From Actinomycetota bacterium (GTDB lineage: Bacteria > Actinomycetota > Thermoleophilia > Solirubrobacterales > Solirubrobacteraceae): 64,000 bases of DNA. The stretch is from the NCBI GenBank assembly GCA_018268595.1, contig JAFDWH010000004.1:62001-126000 (forward strand). Reading direction: 5' to 3'. Under the pieces are notes generated by a model. That model saw nothing but the letters and a program-made list of their open reading frames with translations, was not told the DNA's origin and did not search any database. Made by a program: the position numbers and the translations under genes. Below, piece by piece: positions 17,485-25,978 of the stretch; within the stretch, counting starts at the first letter, position 1, and every line of letters begins with the position of its first letter.

Positions 17485-18776
17485 GCGACTTCACGATGCC
17501 CTCGCTCGGCGCCGACATGACCGCCGGCACGCTTCTGGAGTGGTACGTCAGACCGGGCGACGCGGTCAGACGCGGCGACATCGTCGCCTCCGTCGACACG
17601 AGCAAGGCCGAGATCGAGATCGAGATCTTCGAGGACGGCGTCGTCGGCGAGCTGCTCGTCGAGGTCGGCACCAGAGTCCCTGTCGGCACGCCGCTCGCGA
17701 CGATCCTGCCGGTGGCCGGCAGCGCGGCGGCCGCCGGCAACGGCGCCGCCCCCGCGACGCCGACGGCAACCCCGGTCGCAGCCGCGCCGCCTCCGGCCTC
17801 GTCTCCGCCCACGCCGCGAACCGTCGCGCCGCTCGCGGCCGCCTCGCCTCCTGCGGCGCCACCCCTCGCCGTGCCAGTGGAAGGCCACCGCACCCGCGTC
17901 TCGCCGCTCGCGCGCCGGGTCGCGGCGCAGATGGGCATCGACCCGGAGACGGTGCCTGGGACCGGCTCCGGAGGCGCCGTCACGCGCGAGGACGTCGAGC
18001 GGGCCGCGACCACCGGCACCACGCCCCCGGCCGCTGAGCCGCTCGTGCCGGCCGCTGCGCCGGCCGCACCCGCTGTGCAGTCGGCGGCCGAGCCGGCGGT
18101 CGCCGACCGCCGGTCCGCCATGCGCAAGGCGATCGGCGACCTGATGGCGCGCTCCAAGCGCGAGATCCCCCACTACCACCTCGAGACCGCGATCGACATG
18201 ACCGCGGCGCTCGCCTGGCTCGCGGAGCGCAACGCGACGCTGGCGCCGCCCGAGCGCGCGATCCCGGCCGCGCTGCTGCTCGCCGCCGCCGCCCGCGCCG
18301 CCGCGAAGCACGCCCAGCTCAACGGCTTCTTCGCCGACGGCGCGCCGCAGCCGGCCGAGCACGTCCACCTCGGCGTCGCGCTCGCACTGCGCGGCGGCGG
18401 CCTCGTCGCGCCCGCGATCCACGACGCCGACCGCCTGCCGCTCGGCGAGCTGATGGCGGCACTGCGCGACCTCACCGCGCGCGTGCGCGCCGGCACGATG
18501 CGCGGCTCGGAGATGGCCGACCCGACGATCACCGTCACGAGCCTCGGCGACCGCGGTGCCGACAAGGTCTTCGGTGTGATCTACCCGCCGCAGGTCGCGC
18601 TGATCGGCTTTGGCGCGATCCGCGAGCGGCCGTGGGCGGCCGGCGGGATGGTCGGCGCCCGCCCGACCGCGATCGCCACGCTCGCCGCCGACCACCGCGC
18701 CAGCGACGGGCACGACGGCAGCCTCCTGCTCGCCGAGCTCGACCGGCTGCTCCAGCATCCCGAGGAGCTCGCATGA
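17481..18776 (+). CDS. Dihydrolipoamide acyltransferase (E2)
   Basis: The 431-residue E2 core protein carries one N-terminal lipoyl domain with Lys42 in [10 protein letters not shown], a Pro/Ala linker, a peripheral-subunit-binding domain ([30 protein letters not shown] at about 140-180), a second Ala/Pro linker and the acyltransferase domain ending with the catalytic DHRASDG (His405, Asp409). It transfers the acyl group from lipoate to CoA. No E3 (dihydrolipoamide dehydrogenase) gene is present in the operon, so E3 must be shared from elsewhere. An ACP gene follows in an ATGA overlap, which is unusual for this complex. Confidence 0.92.
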   Translation: MSDFTMPSLGADMTAGTLLEWYVRPGDAVRRGDIVASVDTSKAEIEIEIFEDGVVGELLVEVGTRVPVGTPLATILPVAGSAAAAGNGAAPATPTATPVAAAPPPASSPPTPRTVAPLAAASPPAAPPLAVPVEGHRTRVSPLARRVAAQMGIDPETVPGTGSGGAVTREDVERAATTGTTPPAAEPLVPAAAPAAPAVQSAAEPAVADRRSAMRKAIGDLMARSKREIPHYHLETAIDMTAALAWLAERNATLAPPERAIPAALLLAAAARAAAKHAQLNGFFADGAPQPAEHVHLGVALALRGGGLVAPAIHDADRLPLGELMAALRDLTARVRAGTMRGSEMADPTITVTSLGDRGADKVFGVIYPPQVALIGFGAIRERPWAAGGMVGARPTAIATLAADHRASDGHDGSLLLAELDRLLQHPEELA

Positions 18777-19030
18777 GCACGACCGACGAGCTGCGCACCC
18801 AGGTGCTCGAGGCGCTCGGCGCGATCGCGCCCGACGCGGACCTCGCGACGCTGTCCGACGACGCATCGCTGCGCGACGAGCTGGACCTCGACAGCATGGA
18901 CATGCAGGGCCTCGTCGTCGGCCTCTACGAGGCGACCGGGATCGACGTGCCCGAGCGCGACTACGGCAAGCTCGACACCGTCGCCGACACCGTCGCCTAC
19001 CTCGCGGCGCACCGTCCCGGCGGTCAGTAG
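18773..19030 (+). CDS. Acyl carrier protein
   Basis: The 85-residue acidic protein has the 4'-phosphopantetheine attachment motif DLDSMDM with Ser41, preceded by LRDELDL and followed by a helix-III region ERDYGKLDTVADTVAYL, so it is a genuine carrier protein. It is the last gene of the PEP synthase/AcsA/dehydrogenase operon and overlaps the E2 gene by four bases. An ACP here could accept the acyl group made by the complex or by AcsA. This is inference, as no partner acyltransferase or ketosynthase is nearby. Confidence 0.88.
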   Translation: MSTTDELRTQVLEALGAIAPDADLATLSDDASLRDELDLDSMDMQGLVVGLYEATGIDVPERDYGKLDTVADTVAYLAAHRPGGQ

Positions 19031-19111
19031 GTACAAGCGGGAAGCTCGGGTAGTCGGCACCGATGCAGGCGCACGTCGCGTCGGAGACGCTGCGAACAGG
19101 AGGTGATCGAA

Positions 19112-19417
19112 GTGGCAACCCACACCGTGACGACGCACGAGCACTCGGGCACGAGCCGCGCCTCGGAGCCAGCCAGCCCGCAGCGCGAGGACCGCCTGCG
19201 CACACTGGCCTTGGAACAGATCTATCGCGTCCGGCGCTTCAAGCTGCACTTGGTCGTGTTCGCGGTCGGCCTGCCGGCGCTGGGGATCCTGTGGGTCCTG
19301 ACCGAGTACTTCGAGGAGCACACCTGGCCCAGCCGGTTCGCGTCGGCGCCAGCTGAGGTAGTGGCGGGCGGTGACGATGAGCTCGTCGGCGATCTCGTGC
19401 AGTGCGCAGAAGGGTGA
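19112..19417 (+). CDS. Small single-span membrane protein (2TM-like)
   Basis: The 101-residue protein has a soluble His/Ser/Glu-rich N-terminus, then RRFKLHLVVFAVGLPALGILWVL, one clear membrane segment at about 45-65. It resembles the start of 2TM-domain proteins, but the second helix is not evident and the C-terminus is Asp/Glu-rich. GTG 19112 is well supported by AGGAGG (19098-19103) with an eight-base gap. Its last bases overlap the decayed DUF2294 sequence, so the present C-terminus may be a product of that decay. Confidence 0.6.
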   Translation: MATHTVTTHEHSGTSRASEPASPQREDRLRTLALEQIYRVRRFKLHLVVFAVGLPALGILWVLTEYFEEHTWPSRFASAPAEVVAGGDDELVGDLVQCAEG

Positions 19418-19688
19418 AGGAGCGCTCGACCCTCAGCGGCACCGAGCGCGCCGACGCCGTCACCAACATCCGCCATCTCTTCCAGACGACGATGGCCCCG
19501 GCTTCCGCGCGGCGATCGAGCGGCTCACCGGCCGCACGGTCGTGGCGTTCATCAGCGGCAACCACGTTGCCGCCGAGATGTTCATCCTCGACGCAGCAAT
19601 CTCGCCTCGGCTGCCGGATGGCGCCGACGCCGCGCACGGTACGTACCTACTACGCAAATCGCTCGGTCGTGCCCCCGATGCCTGGTGA
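19402..19688 (+). pseudogene. Remnant of a DUF2294-like protein, frameshifted
   Basis: Pieces of a DUF2294-type domain are seen in two frames. ERSTLSGTERADAVTNIRHL followed by FQTTM is in one frame, and FRAAIERLTGRTVVAFISGN followed by HVAAEMFILDAA is in the next. The join is near 19485-19495. The N-terminal part of the family is missing. It lies between the small membrane protein and the ABC transporter. Confidence is moderate because recognition is by pattern only. Confidence 0.5.
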
Positions 19689-19713
19689 CGAAGCCGCTCT
19701 CTACGGTGTGGCC

Positions 19714-20478
19714 ATGCCACGTTCGAGTGTCGCGCCCACCGCGCTCCCGCCGAGTGCCGCGCCCGGTACGACGCTGATCGAGCTGGATGGCGTCGGGCGC
19801 CGGTATGAGATCGGCGGTGGCGAGGTGGTCGCGCTCGCGGACGTCTCGCTGCGGATCGCGGCGGAGGACTTCGTCGTCGTGCTGGGGCCGTCGGGCAGTG
19901 GCAAGACGACGCTGCTGAACATGATCGGCGCGCTCGACTCGCCAACGGACGGGCGCGTCGTGGTCGCCGGGCAGGACATCACGGGCGCCTCACGCAAGGA
20001 GCTGTTCGCCTTTCGCCGTCACGGGGTGAGCTTCGTCTTCCAGACGTTCAACCTGTTCCCGGCGCTGACGGCCGCGGAGAACGTCGAGTTCGGGGCCGAC
20101 GTCGCCGGACGCGAGGATCCGCGCGCGGTCGCGCGCGAGATGCTCGGGCGCGTCGGGCTCGGCGATCGCACGACGCACTTCCCGCACGAGCTCTCCGGCG
20201 GCGAGCAGCAGCGGGTGGCGATCGCGCGGGCGCTCGCGAGCGGGAACCCGATCCTGCTGGCGGACGAGCCGACGGGCGAGTTGGACTTCCGCACCGGCGT
20301 GCAGATCCTCGAGCTGCTGCACGCGCAGGCGCACACGGGTCGGGCGGTGCTGGTGGTCTCGCACAATCGCGAGATCGCGCGCGTGGCCGATCGCGTGATC
20401 GAGCTCTCGAGCGGGCGCGTGGTCGCGGACGGGCCGCCGGAGGGCGGGCAGGTCGAGATCTCCGAGCTGCGGTGGTGA
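19714..20478 (+). CDS. ABC transporter ATPase (LolD/MacB type)
   Basis: The 254-residue ATPase has Walker A GPSGSGKTT, the Q-loop in FVFQTFNLFPALTAAENVEF, signature LSGGEQQRVAIARAL, Walker B ILLADEPTGELD and the switch His in VVSHNR. It belongs to the LolD/FtsE/MacB group that powers FtsX-like permeases, working by mechanotransmission rather than classical transport. ATG 19714 follows a TACGGT element by six bases, suggesting a leaderless start; the frame is open further upstream but without conserved sequence. The cognate permease gene begins three bases after the stop. Confidence 0.9.
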   Translation: MPRSSVAPTALPPSAAPGTTLIELDGVGRRYEIGGGEVVALADVSLRIAAEDFVVVLGPSGSGKTTLLNMIGALDSPTDGRVVVAGQDITGASRKELFAFRRHGVSFVFQTFNLFPALTAAENVEFGADVAGREDPRAVAREMLGRVGLGDRTTHFPHELSGGEQQRVAIARALASGNPILLADEPTGELDFRTGVQILELLHAQAHTGRAVLVVSHNREIARVADRVIELSSGRVVADGPPEGGQVEISELRW

Positions 20479-20481
20479 GCG

Positions 20482-22929
20482 GTGGGCCGCTCGGGCCGAG
20501 CGCGGCTGTGGGTGCGCTGGACGCTGCGCGACGCGCGCCGGCGCTGGGTGCAGGTGCTCTCGATCGCGCTTCTGCTGGCGCTCGGGGTCGGGATGTACGC
20601 GGCGCTGGGGAGCATGTCAGCGTGGCGCAAGGACTCGGCCGATCAGAGCTTCTCGGCGCTGCGGATGCACGACCTGCGCGTCTCGCTCGCGGACGGCAGC
20701 TTCGCGCGGGCGGGCGCACTGCGCGCCGCCCTCCACCGCATGCCGGAGCGGGATGCGGTCACGGTCGCCGAGGAGCGGCTCGTCGTGCCGGCGCAGGTCG
20801 ACGCCTCGGCCCGCGGGCGGACGATCATCGTCCCCGGGCGGATCGTCGGTGCGCCCGTCGACGCGCGCGTGGACACGCTCTTCGTGCGGGGCGGGCGGGC
20901 GCTGCGCGCAGGCGACGCGGCCCGGCCGGTCGCTGAGCTGGAGTACAGCTTCGCCCGACACTACGGGTTGCCGGCGTCGGGCACGATCCGGCTGACCGGC
21001 GGCCGGACGCTGCGCTATGTCGGGCAGGTGCAGGCGCCGGAGTACTTCGTCGTGACCGCTCCCGGGGCGGACTTCGGCGCCGAGGCGAGCTTCGCCGTCG
21101 CGTTCGTGCCGCTCCGCGCCGCGCAGGTCCTCACGGGGCACGCGGGCCGGGTGAACGAGCTGGTGCTGCGGACCCGACCCGGGACGGACCTCGCGGCGTT
21201 GCGGCGCGACCTCACACGCAACCTGCGCGCCGCGCTGCCAGCCACCGGCTTCGCGTTCACGGAGGCCTCGCAAGAGCCGGCGCGACGGTTGATCGAGAAG
21301 GACGCCGAGGGCGACCAGCAGCTGATGAACATCTTCGCGTTCCTGCTGCTCGGTGCGGCGACCTTCGCAGCGTTCAACTTGATCAGTCGCACGATCGAGG
21401 CGCAGCGCCGCGAGATCGGCGTCGGGATGGCGCTCGGCGTCGAGCCGCGCGCGCTTGCCCGCCGCCCGCTGCTGCTGGGAGCGCAGATCGCATTGCTCGG
21501 GGTGCTGCTGGGCCTGCCCGTCGGGATCGCGGGCAACGCGGCGCTGGGCTCGGTGATGGAGACGTTCTTCCCGTTGCCGGTGCTGACGACCTCGTTGCGC
21601 CCTGCGACGTTCGCTCAGGGCGCGGCGCTCGGGCTCGTGCTGCCGCTGGCAGCGACCGCGCTGCCGGTGTGGCGGGCGGTGCGCGTGACGCCGATCGAGG
21701 CGATCCGCGTCGGCGCACGCGCCGCCAAGAGCAGCGGCCTCGCGTGGGTCCTGCGCGGCGTGCGGCTGCCGGGCGGCAGCCTCGGCAACTTGCCGATCCG
21801 CAACGTGCTGCGCACCCCGCGGCGCACGCTGACGACGCTGCTCGGGATCGCCGCCGTCGTGACGATCGTGATCGCGCTCGCCGGCCTGCTCGACTCGTTC
21901 GAAGCGACGCTCGACGCCAGTCGCCGGGAGGCGCTCGCCGGCGCGCCCGATCGGCTGACCGTCGACCTCGCCGCGCCGCTGCCGGCCGGCAGCCGGGCCG
22001 TGGCCGCGATCGCCGGTGCGCCCAGCGTCGGCGCGACGCAAACCTCGCTGCGACTGCCGAGCACGCTGCGAGCCGGCGAAGACCGCGTCAACGCGTTCGT
22101 CGAGGTCATCGAGTCCGACGGTCGTCTGTGGCATCCGACGCTCACTGCCGGCACGCTGCCCGCCACTCGTTCCGGGCTGGTCATCTCCAGCCGCGCCGCG
22201 CGCGACCTCAACGTCGGCGTCGGCGACCGCGTGGACGTGGTCCACCCGGTGCCGACCGGCCCCGACAGCTCCCAGCTCGTCTCGACGACGCTGCCCGTCA
22301 GCGGCATCAACGCGAGCCCGTTCCGCTTCGTCGCCTACGCCAACCGGGCCGCCGCTGGATCGCTGCACGTCGCCGGGCTCGTGAGCCGCATCTCCGTGGT
22401 GCCGGCCGCCGGCCGCAGCCCCGAGGACGTCAAGCACGCTCTGCTGCGCCTGCCCGTCGTCACCGGCGTCCAAGGCGCCTCCGCGACGACCGACGCCGTC
22501 GACCAGCGCATGGGTCAGTTCACCGACGTGCTCCTCATCACCGTCACCGTCGCGCTCCTGATGGCGCTGCTGATCGCGTTCAACTCGACCGCCATCAACG
22601 CCGACGAGCGCGCCCGCGAGAACGCCACCATGTTCGCCTACGGCGTCCCCACCGGACGCGTGACCCGCGCGAGCATGATCGAGGCGCTCATCACCGGCAT
22701 GCTCGGCACCGCTCTCGGGATCGCCGCCGGCTACGGCGTGCTGCGCTGGGTCATCGACACGACCATGCCGACCACGATGCCCGACATCGGCACGCTCACC
22801 TCGATCGGTGCCGGCACCTACGCGCTTGCGATCCTCACCGGCACCGTCATCGTCACGCTCGCCCCGCTGCTCACGCTCCGGCGCTTGCGCCGCACCGACA
22901 TCCCCGCCACCCTGCGCGTGGTCGAGTGA
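20482..22929 (+). CDS. FtsX-like ABC permease
   Basis: The 815-residue protein has an N-terminal membrane helix (about 20-45), an extracytoplasmic MacB-like periplasmic-core domain, an FtsX domain of three to four helices (about 275-410) containing NLISRTIEAQRREIGVGMALG and VRVTPIEAIR, a second extracytoplasmic domain, and a last FtsX domain near the C-terminus. This duplicated layout is typical of permeases paired with LolD-type ATPases and acting on lipoproteins, peptides or cell-wall hydrolases. The substrate is unknown. The GTG start follows the ATPase stop by three bases. Confidence 0.88.
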   Translation: MGRSGRARLWVRWTLRDARRRWVQVLSIALLLALGVGMYAALGSMSAWRKDSADQSFSALRMHDLRVSLADGSFARAGALRAALHRMPERDAVTVAEERLVVPAQVDASARGRTIIVPGRIVGAPVDARVDTLFVRGGRALRAGDAARPVAELEYSFARHYGLPASGTIRLTGGRTLRYVGQVQAPEYFVVTAPGADFGAEASFAVAFVPLRAAQVLTGHAGRVNELVLRTRPGTDLAALRRDLTRNLRAALPATGFAFTEASQEPARRLIEKDAEGDQQLMNIFAFLLLGAATFAAFNLISRTIEAQRREIGVGMALGVEPRALARRPLLLGAQIALLGVLLGLPVGIAGNAALGSVMETFFPLPVLTTSLRPATFAQGAALGLVLPLAATALPVWRAVRVTPIEAIRVGARAAKSSGLAWVLRGVRLPGGSLGNLPIRNVLRTPRRTLTTLLGIAAVVTIVIALAGLLDSFEATLDASRREALAGAPDRLTVDLAAPLPAGSRAVAAIAGAPSVGATQTSLRLPSTLRAGEDRVNAFVEVIESDGRLWHPTLTAGTLPATRSGLVISSRAARDLNVGVGDRVDVVHPVPTGPDSSQLVSTTLPVSGINASPFRFVAYANRAAAGSLHVAGLVSRISVVPAAGRSPEDVKHALLRLPVVTGVQGASATTDAVDQRMGQFTDVLLITVTVALLMALLIAFNSTAINADERARENATMFAYGVPTGRVTRASMIEALITGMLGTALGIAAGYGVLRWVIDTTMPTTMPDIGTLTSIGAGTYALAILTGTVIVTLAPLLTLRRLRRTDIPATLRVVE

Positions 22930-22957
22930 CGCCGCGACTGCTCCACCCACGCACGGA

Positions 22958-22986
22958 TTGACAAAGGCGCCGGGGACACCGAGGCT
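22958..22986 (+). promoter_or_regulatory. Promoter of the DUF4177-like gene
   Basis: TTGACA (22958-22963), a 17-base spacer and GAGGCT (22981-22986) lie six bases before the ATG. The -35 element is a perfect consensus; the -10 element is weaker. Confidence 0.5.
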
Positions 22987-22992
22987 GGAGGG

Positions 22993-23181
22993 ATGCAGCA
23001 GTGGGAGTACCTCCTGGTCCCGCTCGAGGACGCCGCGGGGCTCAAGAAGAAGTCCGACGGCTTGGCACCCGGCCGCCTCAACGAGCTCGGCGCCCAAGGC
23101 TGGGAGGCCGTCGGCCTCACGCTCAAGCGGGGCGACCTCGTCGCATGGCCGGTCGTCCTGCTCAAGCGCCCGGCCGGCTAG
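22993..23181 (+). CDS. DUF4177-like small protein
   Basis: The 62-residue protein has the compact DUF4177 pattern: an N-terminal QQWEYLLVPLED strand, then LNELGAQGWEAVGL and a C-terminal VVLLKRP strand. The family function is unknown; members are small soluble proteins often encoded next to membrane or stress genes. It has its own promoter six bases upstream of the ATG and is followed by a DsrE-like fragment on the same strand. Confidence 0.75.
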   Translation: MQQWEYLLVPLEDAAGLKKKSDGLAPGRLNELGAQGWEAVGLTLKRGDLVAWPVVLLKRPAG

Positions 23182-23233
23182 CACCGTCCGGCACGCGCGC
23201 CTGGCCGGCGCGCGCGTCGACAAGGAGCCGCCC

Positions 23234-23407
23234 GTGCAGCGGATGCACGAGCAGTTCCAGCAGAAGGGCGGCACGTTCTACGTCTGCCCGATCTGCTTCA
23301 ACGAGCGCAGACTCGACGCCGACCAGCTCGTCGCCGGTGCCGAGCTCAAGGGCGCGACGCCGCTGATGGAGTTCGCCGCCGAGGGCGCCATGACGTTCAC
23401 GTACTGA
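23234..23407 (+). CDS. Short DsrE-family-like protein (57 aa)
   Basis: The 57-residue product matches only the C-terminal half of DsrE/DsrF-like sulfur-relay proteins: GGTFYVCPICFNERRLD, then LVAGAELKGATPLMEF and a final MTFTY. The usual N-terminal strand-helix unit is absent. The GTG at 23234 is preceded by AAGGAG with a six-base gap, so the short form seems to be translated as such rather than being a simple fragment. The Cys-x-x-Cys in the expected active region is kept. It may be a truncated relic or a mini-domain protein. Confidence 0.6.
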   Translation: MQRMHEQFQQKGGTFYVCPICFNERRLDADQLVAGAELKGATPLMEFAAEGAMTFTY

Positions 23408-23423
23408 GGACGCCGGTGCGACC

Positions 23424-24173
23424 TCAGCCGTGGGCGGCGACGGCGCGTCGCAGCAGCAGCGTGACGGCGAGCAGCAGCGCCCCGGTCCATGCGAGCGAGA
23501 GCAGCAATGGGCCGGTGGCGTGGAACGGTGCCGAGTAGGCGCCGTCGACCATGACGCGGGTGGGTCCGTAGGCGGGCAGGAGCGGCGCGAGGCGGCCAGG
23601 GGTGCCGTCGCCGAACATCGGGTTCTGGACGATGCCGATGTCGGTCATGACGATGAACAGCATCAGGTAGGTGGCTGAGAGCTTGTCGAGCACAGCACCG
23701 AGCAGCGCGCCGAGCGGCGCGTAGATCAGGCCGATCAGCACCCCGGCGGCGGCGAACCGCAGCCACGATGCGGGCGTGAAGTAGAGGGCGGTCACCAGCA
23801 GCGAGACGGCGACGACGAGCACGGCGTCCACGGCCAGCACGACCAGGCGGGCGCGGACCGCCTCGCCGGGACGGAAGCCGGCGAGCACGAGCCGCCGGTC
23901 GCCGGCGAGCGCGGCGTGCATCACGAAGACGCCGCAGAGCCCGGCGACGAACGCGATCGCGGTGCCGGCCATGATCGCGCCGTGCAGCTCCTTCATCGTC
24001 GTGAGGACCGTGCCGCCGCCGGGCAGCCCGATCCGGCGCGGCGTGGGCTCGGTGATCGCGATGCTGCGCGTGACGACGTAGGCCGGGACGACGACGAGCA
24101 GGATCAGCAGCAGCGGCCGTCGTCGCTGCTCGCGAAAGCCCATCGCGGTCGCCGTCCAAGCGCGCGCGGACAT
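23424..24173 (-). CDS. ABC-2 type permease
   Basis: The 249-residue protein has about six hydrophobic helices with a first helix PLLLILLVVVPAYVV after a basic N-terminus, as in ABC-2 permeases that export drugs, lipids or polysaccharides. It is the last gene of a minus-strand operon with a second permease (three-base gap) and an ATPase. The two permeases probably form a heterodimer. Confidence 0.8.
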   Translation of the reverse strand: MSARAWTATAMGFREQRRRPLLLILLVVVPAYVVTRSIAITEPTPRRIGLPGGGTVLTTMKELHGAIMAGTAIAFVAGLCGVFVMHAALAGDRRLVLAGFRPGEAVRARLVVLAVDAVLVVAVSLLVTALYFTPASWLRFAAAGVLIGLIYAPLGALLGAVLDKLSATYLMLFIVMTDIGIVQNPMFGDGTPGRLAPLLPAYGPTRVMVDGAYSAPFHATGPLLLSLAWTGALLLAVTLLLRRAVAAHG

Positions 24174-24176
24174 CGC

Positions 24177-24890
24177 TCACGCCCTCGAGCGGGCCGCGAG
24201 CCAGAACGCGCCGAGCGCGACCGTCAGCGCGACGAGCACGCTTGCGGCGACGGCGAGCCAGTCCCCGCCGGGCGAGCCGTGACCGGTCCCGGCGGCGATC
24301 AGCAGGGTTGCGGCGTCGCGGCTGGGGCCGTAGCTCAGCACGCCGCCGCTGCTGGTCATCGACGGTCCGGAGAAGACGTCGACCGCGAAGACGAGCACGA
24401 CGAGCAGCGAGCCCTCCAGCGGGCCGGCGACGAGCGAGCCGATCAGCGCGCCGACGCCGACGTAGACCAGCGCGAACGCGAGGATCGCCGCGGCGGCGTG
24501 CGCGGGATGCGCGATCCCGCTGCGCACGAGCAGTGTCAAGAACGCGACCGCGCTCACGACGATCCCCAGCACGATCGCCGCCGCGATCCGCGCCAGCGCG
24601 ACATGCAGCGCGCCGAGCCCGGCCGCCGCCAGGCGACGGTCCGCGCCGCGCGAGGAGGAGACCTGGAAGAACGCCAGCGCGCCGCACAGGAACGCGGCGG
24701 CCCATCCGGCGCTGATCGCGCTCGTCGCCTCCCCGGCCATCGTGCCGCCGAGCGCCTTGGCGAACTGGCCGAGCACGCTCGCGAAGATCACCACGAAGAA
24801 GACGGGGATCAGCACGAGCATCGCGAGCGTCAGCCGTGCACGCAGGTGCTCGCGCACGAAGCTCCCGCCCGCGAGCGCGAACGTGCTCAT
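24177..24890 (-). CDS. ABC-2 type permease
   Basis: The 237-residue protein has roughly six membrane helices and begins with the cytoplasmic FVREHLRARLTLAMLVLIP typical of ABC-2 permeases. Its ATG overlaps the ATPase stop (ATGA), and the partner permease follows after three bases. Together they make a complete exporter of unknown substrate. Confidence 0.8.
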   Translation of the reverse strand: MSTFALAGGSFVREHLRARLTLAMLVLIPVFFVVIFASVLGQFAKALGGTMAGEATSAISAGWAAAFLCGALAFFQVSSSRGADRRLAAAGLGALHVALARIAAAIVLGIVVSAVAFLTLLVRSGIAHPAHAAAAILAFALVYVGVGALIGSLVAGPLEGSLLVVLVFAVDVFSGPSMTSSGGVLSYGPSRDAATLLIAAGTGHGSPGGDWLAVAASVLVALTVALGAFWLAARSRA

Positions 24891-25582
24891 GTCACGCTCG
24901 TGCGGCCGTCGCTCAGCGTGTAGACGCGATCGAGCCGGTCGCGCTCGGCGAGCAGGTGCGAGACGATCAAGATCCCCATGCCGCTGTCGCGGCGGCGCGC
25001 GCTCATCTCCCAGAAGCGCACGTAGGTCTCCCAGTCAAAGCCGGCGTAGGGCTCGTCGAGCAGCAGCAGCTCCGGCTCGTGCATCAACGCCAACGCGAGA
25101 TTCAGCTTCTGGCGCGTGCCGCCCGAGAGATCCTCGACCCGGTAGCCGCGATACCGGGCGAACTGCAACTCACCGAGCAGTCCTTCGCTCGCGTGCTCGG
25201 CCGTCGGCTCGTCGAGCCGGTAGGCGCGCGCGAACAACGCGAAGTGCTCGTCGACGGTCAGCTTCTCCCACAGCATCGGCGACTGCGGGCAGTAGCCCAG
25301 CCGTGCCGGCCGGTCGACCTCGCCGCCGTCGCGCGCGAGCAGCCCGACGACGATCTGCATCAGCGTGCTCTTGCCCGACCCGTTCTCGCCGACCAACCCG
25401 ACCAGCTCCCCGGCACGCACCTCCAGGTCCGCGCCCTTGAGCACCTCGACATGGCGCCGCCACGGCCACACGCCGCGCCCGAAACGCTTACGCACCCCAC
25501 GCGCTCCCAGCACGACGGGACCGTCGACGACAGGCCGCGCGAGCGCCGCCGCGGGCGCCCGGCTGCGCTCAGCGGCCGACAC
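24887..25582 (-). CDS. ABC transporter ATPase
   Basis: The 231-residue ATPase has Walker A GENGSGKST, signature LSGGTRQKLNLALAL (with Thr-Arg in place of the usual Gln-Gln), Walker B LLLLDEPYAGFDW and switch LIVSHLL. The Gly-Phe-Asp-Trp D-loop is slightly unusual. It energises the two ABC-2 permeases downstream. The GTG start overlaps the SHOCT-protein gene by 14 bases, so all four genes are co-transcribed from 25880 leftwards. Confidence 0.87.
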   Translation of the reverse strand: MSAAERSRAPAAALARPVVDGPVVLGARGVRKRFGRGVWPWRRHVEVLKGADLEVRAGELVGLVGENGSGKSTLMQIVVGLLARDGGEVDRPARLGYCPQSPMLWEKLTVDEHFALFARAYRLDEPTAEHASEGLLGELQFARYRGYRVEDLSGGTRQKLNLALALMHEPELLLLDEPYAGFDWETYVRFWEMSARRRDSGMGILIVSHLLAERDRLDRVYTLSDGRTSVT

Positions 25583-25880
25583 CGCCCGCCGCTCCCGCTG
25601 GACGATCGGCGTCCTCGAGCAGCGCCCGGCGCTGCTCGAACTCCTCGACTGAGATCGACCCGTCCGCGAGGCGCCGGCGCAACAGCTCCAACGGCTCCTC
25701 CTTCTGGGCGGCCGCGTCGCCGCGCGCGCCCAGGCCGCCGCGCAGCAGCCACACCACGAACGCGATCACCGCGCCCCAGAACACCACCATCGCGAGCATC
25801 ATCACGATCCACCACCCGATCCCGACGTCGCCGTGGTGCCAACCCCAGCTATCGGCGAACACCGCCACGAACGCGCTCAT
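25569..25880 (-). CDS. SHOCT-domain membrane protein
   Basis: The 103-residue protein has one membrane helix (WWIVMMLAMVVFWGAVIAFVVW at about 23-46) and a C-terminal SHOCT motif (LELLRRRLADGSISVEEFEQ), a short oligomerisation module common in bacterial membrane proteins. GGAGG lies six bases before the ATG. As the first gene of the ABC-2 exporter operon it may be an accessory or regulatory subunit. Confidence 0.85.
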   Translation of the reverse strand: MSAFVAVFADSWGWHHGDVGIGWWIVMMLAMVVFWGAVIAFVVWLLRGGLGARGDAAAQKEEPLELLRRRLADGSISVEEFEQRRALLEDADRPAGAAGGVGR

Positions 25881-25904
25881 CTCGTGCCTCCAAAGGTCAT
25901 GCGA

Positions 25905-25933
25905 GGGACGCTACGAAGGTCCGCGAGCGTCCC
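25905..25933. terminator. Hairpin between MMPL gene and SHOCT operon
   Basis: GGGACGCT and AGCGTCCC form a perfect 8-bp stem with a 13-base loop. There is no T-run on either side, so it could be a weak terminator or a regulatory site upstream of the SHOCT gene. Confidence 0.3.
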
Positions 25934-25978
25934 CATCGGAAGCAACCCGCAATGCTCCGCGGGCAAGTACGACGTAGC

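Noticed and set aside
20617-23274. A minus-strand open frame of 885 codons opposite the FtsX permease
   Set aside because: No membrane segments or motifs; the opposite strand encodes a convincing permease.
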